This document shows, one piece after another, positions 8,468 through 14,527 of a stretch of DNA of 14,527 bases. The notes under the pieces were generated by a model. It saw only the letters and a list, made by a program, of their open reading frames with translations. It ran no database searches and was not told where the DNA came from. Position numbers and translations under genes: made by a program. The stretch comes from Cudoniella acicularis (taxonomy: Eukaryota; Ascomycota; Leotiomycetes; Helotiales; Helotiaceae): assembly GCA_013054445.1 (NCBI GenBank), contig JAAMPI010001429.1, positions 1 through 14,527 on the forward strand, in the 5' to 3' direction. Numbering within the stretch: position 1 is the first letter of the stretch; the number at the start of each line of letters is the position of its first letter.

Positions 8468-9856
8468 TCACAAATAAGATATCCTACAAGCGTCGTCAGC
8501 CTGGCCTTCTGCTGTCAGGTTCTGTTTTCGAGCAGCGGGCTGAATGTCTGCGCCGTGCCGCTTCTCTGCTTCCGCATGCGCCATCAACAATTTTCGAAGT
8601 TCTTGGTGTGCTATATAATCGTTAGAATTCAGTATCCATGGTAACGGGGAGAGGGTAGCTTACATATTGAGCCATCAAACCCTTTTTGTGGCTCCTTTTG
8701 GTGCTTGTGTTCAAGCTGCTTGACCTCCCATCGAACACTCTCCTTCAAGGTCTGCAGCTCATGGTCTTTTTCAGCGTTTATGGGGTCGCTTGTGTACAAA
8801 CAACAATCCACCATTGTGGTAGTTGATGATAAGGGCAGATAGCGAAGAGTGAGAAGGCCTCCAGACTGCGTATGGCGAATTACCGTTGTCCATCCGATTC
8901 TCAGAGATTTTTGGCAGCTCTTGAACCGAGAAAGTAGCCCCAAGGAGGGTTGTTTTAACCCTTTCGGGGTTTGGAGTTTGGAGAAGTCTCCTGCTATGAA
9001 ATGTCAGCTACGACTTCCACTCGAAATTGCAGATCGGACCTGCGAGCTTCCAGTTGAAGCATCCATTTACTTTCCACTCATGAATGCAGTGCAAGTTTTG
9101 CAATTTCCAGTTGTCCAATTCTGTTTCCGATTCGCCCAAGTTGATTTGTTGGAGGTTGCTGCTGGAGTCGAGGTTCACGAGGACCATTCCATTCTTGACC
9201 TCTGTCTTGACCTCCCATAGCCCATTTATGCTCTTGTCGAACGCTGCTACATTCTCGAATTCGGGTGCTTTAATCAGCTTGCCAGTTGTGTCATAGCTCC
9301 AACCATGATACCTGCACCCAAGCACAGTTGAACTTCCACACTCCTTTTTTGTAACTTGGTACGCGCGATGCCGGCAAACGTTCTGAAAAGTCCGAATCTT
9401 CTTGTCTTTTCCAAGAATGACGATTAATGAAAATCCTGCTATCTCAAACGTGCGATAATCCCCGGGCTTCTGGAATCTACACGACAGTGTCACCAATAGC
9501 CATGTCTGCGATATCTAGGTCAGGTCACCGCGGCTGTGTGGGAAAGGATTACTAGCCTTGCTAAATATTGCCCTACGTTCAAATTGAAACAACTGCTCCC
9601 CTTTCAAGTGGTTCCTAAAACCTAGTCCCAGGACTGCGTCGCCACCAAGTGGTTGTGAAACTCTCTGTTCGGTGCTTCTGAAGGTCTTAATAGTCGGAAG
9701 TCGCTCGATTTGTTTGCGTAAATGAATAGTTGAATCGAGGAAGATCGCCTGCAAATGATGAGACTGGAAAACAATCCCTACTAGTAGCAGGAGTCCAATT
9801 CCAAGGCTGTAAATATATGGACTAAGGTTTGCCAATTTGCAAATATGATCGAGCAT
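8468..9856 (-). CDS. Membrane-anchored Rieske [2Fe-2S] protein without a visible mononuclear iron site
   Basis: Exons by eye: 9856-9557, 9505-9040, 8990-8664, 8610-8468; introns of 51, 49 and 53 nt; 1236 nt = 411 residues plus stop, frame intact throughout. ATG at 9856 (AAA before ATG) is followed by a hydrophobic anchor at about residues 13-31 (SPYIYSLGIGLLLLVGIVF), so the protein is probably tethered to a membrane with the domain in the cytosol. The Rieske domain is complete: CRH at C144/H146 and CRYHGW at C164/H167 would hold a [2Fe-2S] cluster. After FNWKLA, where Rieske oxygenases have the E/D-x-x-H-x4-H iron site, the protein passes straight to GDFSKLQTPKG and a domain containing LRYLPLSSTTTM. 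No such His pair is present. The tail (HAEAEKRHGADIQPAAR) is highly charged. Intron 1 needs a GC donor. It is divergent from the gene at 10548. Probable role: electron-transfer or oxygenase-like subunit; substrate unknown. Confidence 0.83.
9506..9556 (-). other. Non-canonical GC-AG intron in the Rieske protein gene
   Basis: Joining AGCAAG to ACATGG in the phase needed by the conserved ERRAIFSK and WLLVT blocks requires a donor reading AAG|GCTAGT and an acceptor CGCAG. The nearby GT donor (GTAATC) gives the wrong phase. A CTGACC branch-like site lies inside. GC-AG introns are a known minority class in fungi. Confidence 0.6.
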
Positions 9857-10547
9857 TTTGAAGCTAACTTATCGTGATTCTTTTCACATGCAAATGATTG
9901 AGTGCTCTTATCACACGGAATCAACAAAGTATTATGAAATCATAAGAGCCTTTTTGTCGTGAGCGTAGGCAGATCAGCAGGGGTGGATTTTCAATTCGTT
10001 TTAGGAGTCAATTACGAACTCGAATAAGGTGGCTTATTTCGCTGCCCAAAGGCAGGGGCTTCTGTTCCTCAAAGAAAACCAAATCTGGTCTACCCGTCCC
10101 TAGTTTTCTCGCCAGAGGCACCCCACCCCCAGTAGATGGCTCGCCTCCTATTGCTGGAAGGCCGCGCAGGTTGCGTGGCAGCCGTAGAGTGCTTGAACTG
10201 TTGCACGATAATCCGTGTGATATGCACGTCGTTGTGGCTTTCTATGCGGACCAGGCCGGTCTTCGCAGTAGTTCCTAGACATCGAAGGGCTTGGCCATGT
10301 TCTTGCGTCTGGATCGAATGGCCAAATTAGGCATGGCCGCAGTTGAGCATTCTGGTATTCAGGACAATGTACCCAATTAAAGCACGGTGAGCTTCCGGCC
10401 ACCACACGACCTCCTCAAATTTATCCCGTGATGCAGCCACCCAAATTAAGACTTTCCGTTCTTCAAGGGTGTAAAAAGGACTATGTTTCCACCCCATTTT
10501 TTATCAGATCCACCTTCCGTTTGAAATCCAAGCTGAATCGCACAAAG
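9857..10547. promoter_or_regulatory. Shared divergent promoter region of the two Rieske-type genes
   Basis: These 691 bp separate the start codons of two head-to-head genes, so both promoters must lie here. HGATAR matches occur at 9869-9874 and 9908-9913 (minus strand) and 10206-10211 (plus); that number is about what chance predicts. A C-rich motif with CCCCAC near 10120-10135 resembles a CreA site. Short open frames inside have no protein features. Confidence 0.5.
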
Positions 10548-11674
10548 ATGGAGTCGTTAACTCGAACCCTCCCAGCATCGTGGTTTTGTAGCTCAGCGCT
10601 ATACCAGCTGGAACGGAGAGCAGTCTTTCTCAAAGTTGGTTCACAATTATCCTTGAAGACTTTGAAAGCTAAATTTCTCAATACCTTCAGGCTTGGCATT
10701 TGCTCGGTCCTGTGACGCGTTTTCAAAAGAGGGATGAAAAGGTCGAGTACGAGATAGCACAAGTCACTATCATTGTGGAAAATACCAGCCCCGAGCACGA
10801 TGGAATCGACGGAGAGGGTATCGTTGTGTATGCTGAGGATAAGGTACTGTACAGACTCCTTTATTTCAAACCGTCCTAACACACGCAAGAATATCAAAAT
10901 TAGGAGCCACATAACACCAACAGGTTTACTCTTCGCCACGCTATCCCTCGATACTCCAAACTTCGAAGAATTCTTTGTCGACCTCGAGCCGCTGATCAAC
11001 AAAGTCGACTTCACAAGATTACCACATCGAAGAAGCATCTCATACGAAGGGCGGTTCAACTGGAAAACCATGTGAGCTCCCTTACCCTGTCTTAAATATG
11101 ACAACCTAACTCTCCCAGGATCGACGGCTACCAAGAATGCCTCCATTGCCAATACACACATCCCACCTTCACCAAATTCTACCCACCAACCTTCTACTCC
11201 GTAACCAACCATACCAACTTTTCACAGCATGTCGCCGACCCTTCCAAACCCGACGACGGTCTCTTTCTCTACTTCTTCCCCATCTGCACCCTCAACGTCT
11301 ACGGCGGCGGGATGTCTTCCTTCCGCACTCTCCCTTCCCCTAATCCAGGAGTATCGAGAATGGAATTCGACTACTATCATTTGGGTACGGAAGAAGAATT
11401 CGAGGAGTATTTCAAGTTTGTGAGGCAGGTAGCGACAGAGGACTTTGAGTTGTGTGAGAAGGCGCAAGAGAATTTAGAGGGGGGCGTTTATAGTGAGGGT
11501 GTCCTGAATCCAGTCAAAGAGAATGGGGTGAGGTTTTATCAGCAGAGGGTTAAGGCTGCCGTTTATAAGCAGTATGGGGTTGAGGAAGAAGAGAGGGAGA
11601 GGAAGAAAAAGGAAACTGATGTGGGTGGAGGGAAGGAGGTGGTTGGTGAGGGGAAGGTGATTGCTGTTAAGTGA
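10548..11674 (+). CDS. Rieske-oxygenase-type catalytic subunit lacking the [2Fe-2S] motif
   Basis: Exons by eye: 10548-10634, 10691-10843, 10890-11071, 11119-11674; introns of 56, 46 and 47 nt with CTAAA/CTAAC-like branch sites; 978 nt = 325 residues plus stop. The N-terminus (TLPASWFCSSALYQLERRAV, then AWHLLGPVTRF and VEYEIAQV) is that of choline/carnitine-monooxygenase-like Rieske oxygenases. Where CxH...CxxH should follow, the protein goes through an acidic linker (residues about 60-80) straight to SHITPTGLLF; no cluster ligands exist and the intron is too short to hide them. The catalytic half is complete: NWKTMIDGYQECLHCQYTHP gives H150, H155 and bridging E147 (glutamate at this place is known from carnitine monooxygenase CntA), and D249 in TEDFELCEK is the likely third ligand. 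Full-length relatives have about 400 or more residues. The C-terminus is a charged tail. Likely needs electrons from another protein, perhaps the divergent neighbour. Confidence 0.85.
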
Positions 11675-11749
11675 GAGATAGCTTTGGTTGTTTATTTATT
11701 GCCTTTGCTACTACAGCCATACTGCGCTGCTCAGCTACTACTAAGCTTC

Positions 11750-13485
11750 CATGTTTTTTTGTCCTTCTTTCAAACCACACCCATCCTCGTCAATAACACT
11801 CCCTTCCACGCAGTTACAGATCTCCACGCCACACTCCGTCAACTGCGCACCAACGGCTATGAAAAAAACATCTGGATCGACGCTGTATGCATCAGCCAAC
11901 AAAACACGTCCGAGAAAAACTGGCAGGTTCCATTCATGAGGGATATCTACGCGTCCGCAGCGCATGTGGCGATTTGGCTTGGGCCAGGGACGAGCGCTAC
12001 AGATTCGTTCATGGATAATGCTAGAGAGATTGTTTCTTGCACTGATAAAAGCAAACTTGATGGGAAGTTGAAGGAGAAGTTAAAACATGCGTATTTGTTT
12101 CCGGCAATGCTGTTAAGGCTGTGGTAGTCGTGGATTTGGACGCTGCAGGAGACGGTTTTGGCAAGGGATCCGTGGTTTGTGTGTGGTTCCAAGACGCTGA
12201 GTTGGGAGTACATGGATATTTTGTGTCAGCGGTTGAATGGCGAGGAGTTTCTCGGGGATGTGAAGCAAGATGAACAGGAGTGGGGGGAGTGGATGGGGGA
12301 ATTAGGGAGTCTTTTAAGGGTTGAGAGTCCGGGGTTTACGGAGCTGAATTAACATGCTGCGTGGATGTGGTCGTACTCAAGGCTCCGAAGGGTGAAGCTT
12401 TTACGAGATGAGTTTTAGGGACGAGGCGGAGGGGGGAGAGGATCAATGCACTTGGTTGCGGCGTTGACGCTAACGGTGCAGCAGCTTGCGAGCGATGCGC
12501 ATGATAAGATATATGGATTACTTGGCTTGGTGTCAGAAGCGGAGAGAGAAGCCATCGAGGTGAGGTATCAGGAGCCGGTAGTGCAGACATATCACAATGC
12601 TACGGTTGAAGCAGTGAGAAAAGACGGGTTGGGATTCTTGACCTTCTTTGGATATCCTGTCAGCAGTGAATATAGGGGAATCCCATTCTGGGTACCTGAT
12701 TTCAGACGCGAGTCCTTGATCATGGATATCCACATGAAAGGACTAAAAGGAATCCAACTCCCTGAACCCGTGGAAGTATCCGAGGATAAGAAATGGATCA
12801 CAGCTCCATGCACCATACTCGACACCGCCGCGTATACCTTAAAACTGCAGCCAGAACCAGCAGGAACCTCAGCATTTTCCGAAACAACATCCGGAGATTT
12901 GTGGAAGATACCAGCCACCACATCGCATTTAAAGACGACAAGGGCATTCACATACTTCGAAATCCAACAGACTCAGGCTCGCCTTTATAGCAAACCCTCC
13001 TCCTAGCCACGGAAGTCTCCCCACCAAAAAATTTCGAAGGAAGCCCCACAGACAACACAACCATGTGGGAAGCCTTCACCTCCGCCGAATACCCCACCAA
13101 CTGGCCTCCCCTCCTCAGCCCACCACCCACCGAACATCAATACTCACCCCAAAAATGGACCGAATTTGTATCTGAAAGATTCATACGACACTTTGAAAAA
13201 GTTTGCTCGTGGTATTACTCCAAAGATCGCGCGCTGTTTCAGACAGCGAAAGGGGGGTTTTTTGGTATCGCGCCGAGGAATGTCGAGCCTGGGGATGTTT
13301 TGGTACTTTTTGGGAAGGGGAAGGGGATTGTGGCTTTGAGGAAGAGGACTGGGGGAGAAGGAGGAAGTTATGGGTTTGTTGGGGGTGTTTATTTGCATGG
13401 TGTTACGGATGGGATTGGGGTTGAGGAGGTGCAGGGGCTTTATGAGGGGGGTGGGTTGGAGATGGAAGTTGTGAGGGTTGGGTGA
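11750..13485 (+). pseudogene. Broken HET-domain (heterokaryon incompatibility) gene
   Basis: HET proteins trigger cell death on fusion of incompatible hyphae. The usual order can be followed: LRQLRTNGYEKNIWIDAVCI, then MRDIYASAAHVAIWLGPG, WIWTLQETVLARDPWFVCGS, a DAHDKIYGLLGL block, and the Gly-rich C-terminal barrel-like part (RNVEPGDVLVLFGKGKGI, YLHGVTDG). The N-terminal ALSYVWG block is missing and no start codon fits. One frame runs from about 11765 to 13006 with internal stops at 12125-12127 (TAG in a W-W position, so TGG to TAG), 12350-12352 and 12416-12418. A shift of frame between roughly 12840 and 12900 is needed to reach the 3' part, which has another TAG at 12988-12990. Too many breaks for introns to explain, so non-functional. 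It begins about 80 bp after the upstream oxygenase gene. Confidence 0.85.
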
Positions 13486-14464
13486 GAATGAGTGAAGGGA
13501 AACTTAATGAGAGTGAATGAATATGCCAAAAGCAATGATAGAATGTCTCCTATGCAAAGACTTGAATTTAAGTGATTATTTTTAACTCTGTTCGAGGACT
13601 TCCGTTGTCCCATTCGCCGGGCACTAATAAATCACGGGTTTGGGTTACTAAGAACGGTAGCCCTCCTAAATAGCAAGGAACTAGACTCTTGAAGTGCTTT
13701 CTTAGGGATGATATTCCTCTCATAAAAGATCATGGTTACCAATACGCCTTATATTGACATCACGTGCCTTTTTGCCAAAACACTTCAAAAATTAAACATC
13801 TTTGGATTAGGCTAGAGTATATTATTTTATATGATAACTTCTTATGAATATTCTATTTACTTGGCTGTTTTAATTAAAATATTCCTTCTTGATTATTTTA
13901 TTATTTTGAGGTGTTCCTTGCAAGCGACATTATACAGGATATTAAGTTGACATAACTTAACTCTCCCCGTCCCGTTTTTTCTTGTAACACTGTAGATTTG
14001 CTAGAATTACGTTAGATAGTAGCTGGTTTAGAATTATCAATAGAATACTAGAAGAAATATCTCAAAACTGCTGAAAATTTTAGAAGAAATTCAATTTACA
14101 AGGGCTACGAAAAAGACATCTACCCTCTCGATTCCCCACTAACTCCCACCACTTAACTTCGGCCCTCTATTCACTCTCCGCCTCCTACTTTCCCACTTAC
14201 CCCCCTCCCATTCAAATACCCAAATAAGCGAAAGTCCCCTCAACAAATGACCACAAGTTGGTACTGTTGCAATGTTTGGTTGGAGTTGACGACTTGATTG
14301 ATTCTAACTGTAGGGAGCAAGCTATTTATGCCTGAATCGCTAACGCTAGCGCGGCATCACGTGAGTCCTCAGGGCTCTGAAGCGCTATTTCCAACAGGTA
14401 CAAAAAGCCTCTGGCTTCTGTGGTGTATGGACCCCAATTCCTCCTGTTGAGAGAAATAACTAAC
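13486..14464. other. AT-rich intergenic DNA
   Basis: No coding region. About 13780-14100 is very AT-rich with many TA steps, like RIP-altered repeat remnants. A CACGTG palindrome lies near 14357. Confidence 0.4.
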
Positions 14465-14527
14465 ATGGATATAGCCAATGGTTAGGATTCCACCCTTCCA
14501 AGGTGGAGGTTCGTGTTCGATTCACGG
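14465..14527 (+). tRNA. tRNA-Gly (anticodon TCC), truncated by the window edge
   Basis: Anticodon stem CCACC/GGTGG (14490-14494 with 14502-14506) encloses the loop CTTCCAA with anticodon TCC at 14497-14499. The T arm (TCGTG, TTCGATT, CACGG) ends exactly at the window end, and GTTCGATTC is a good B box. The D arm reads TAGCCAATGGTTAGGAT; GCC pairs poorly with GGAT, as if one base were missing compared with a TAGTCC-type arm. The 3' acceptor strand is outside the window, so the 5' end (about 14465) and functionality cannot be verified. Confidence 0.78.

Noticed and set aside
8182..8625. Plus-strand open frame of 147 codons
   Set aside because: Starts within a simple tandem repeat and overlaps the last exon of the minus-strand Rieske gene; the product is low-complexity.
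9008..9039. Apparent early stop after the Rieske domain, suggesting a pseudogene
   Set aside because: The TAG lies inside a 49-nt GT-AG intron with a CTGAC branch site; splicing it joins NWKLA to GDFSKLQ in frame and the gene runs on to a proper end at 8468.
10481..11212. Long minus-strand open frame of 243 codons
   Set aside because: It lies antisense to the plus-strand oxygenase gene, whose four exons show strong family motifs and proper splicing; the antisense product has no recognisable features.
1..14527. CRISPR arrays, bacterial operons or phage genes
   Set aside because: No regularly spaced repeats; genes are intron-split and of fungal type.

Overview
The window looks like nuclear DNA of a filamentous ascomycete. 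The support is short GT-AG introns of about 46-58 nt with CTAAC/CTGAC-like branch sites, a HET-domain gene, a fungal-type GABA/choline-type permease, AT-rich tracts like RIP-mutated repeats, and a eukaryotic tRNA. Protein style suggests Leotiomycetes, but that is only an impression. All gene models below were spliced by eye and checked for reading frame; none is confirmed by transcripts.

Layout. Left flank (1-4674): a minus-strand Cys-rich protein gene whose frame is broken by one TAG before its last exons, a 3' fragment of a conserved fungal gene that runs upstream into AT-rich DNA, and about 1.2 kb without convincing genes. Centre (4675-11674): three apparently intact spliced genes. A six-exon amino-acid/choline-type permease (minus, 556 aa) is followed, after a gene-poor 1.7 kb, by a head-to-head pair of Rieske-oxygenase-type genes separated by 691 bp. 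The minus-strand member (411 aa) has an N-terminal membrane anchor and a complete [2Fe-2S] motif, but I cannot find the His-His site for mononuclear iron. The plus-strand member (325 aa) keeps the mononuclear iron motif but has no Rieske cluster motif. Right flank (11750-14527): a HET-domain pseudogene with several stops and a frameshift, about 1 kb of AT-rich non-coding DNA, and a tRNA-Gly(TCC) cut by the window edge.

Main idea. The two divergent genes together carry one full set of Rieske-oxygenase metal sites. In known enzymes of this superfamily electrons pass from the cluster of one subunit to the iron of its neighbour, so a split two-subunit oxygenase, one part membrane-tethered, is chemically reasonable. 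With the nearby permease this could be a small uptake-and-oxidation unit for a quaternary amine such as choline or carnitine. That is inference; two independently degenerated paralogues would be the simpler alternative.
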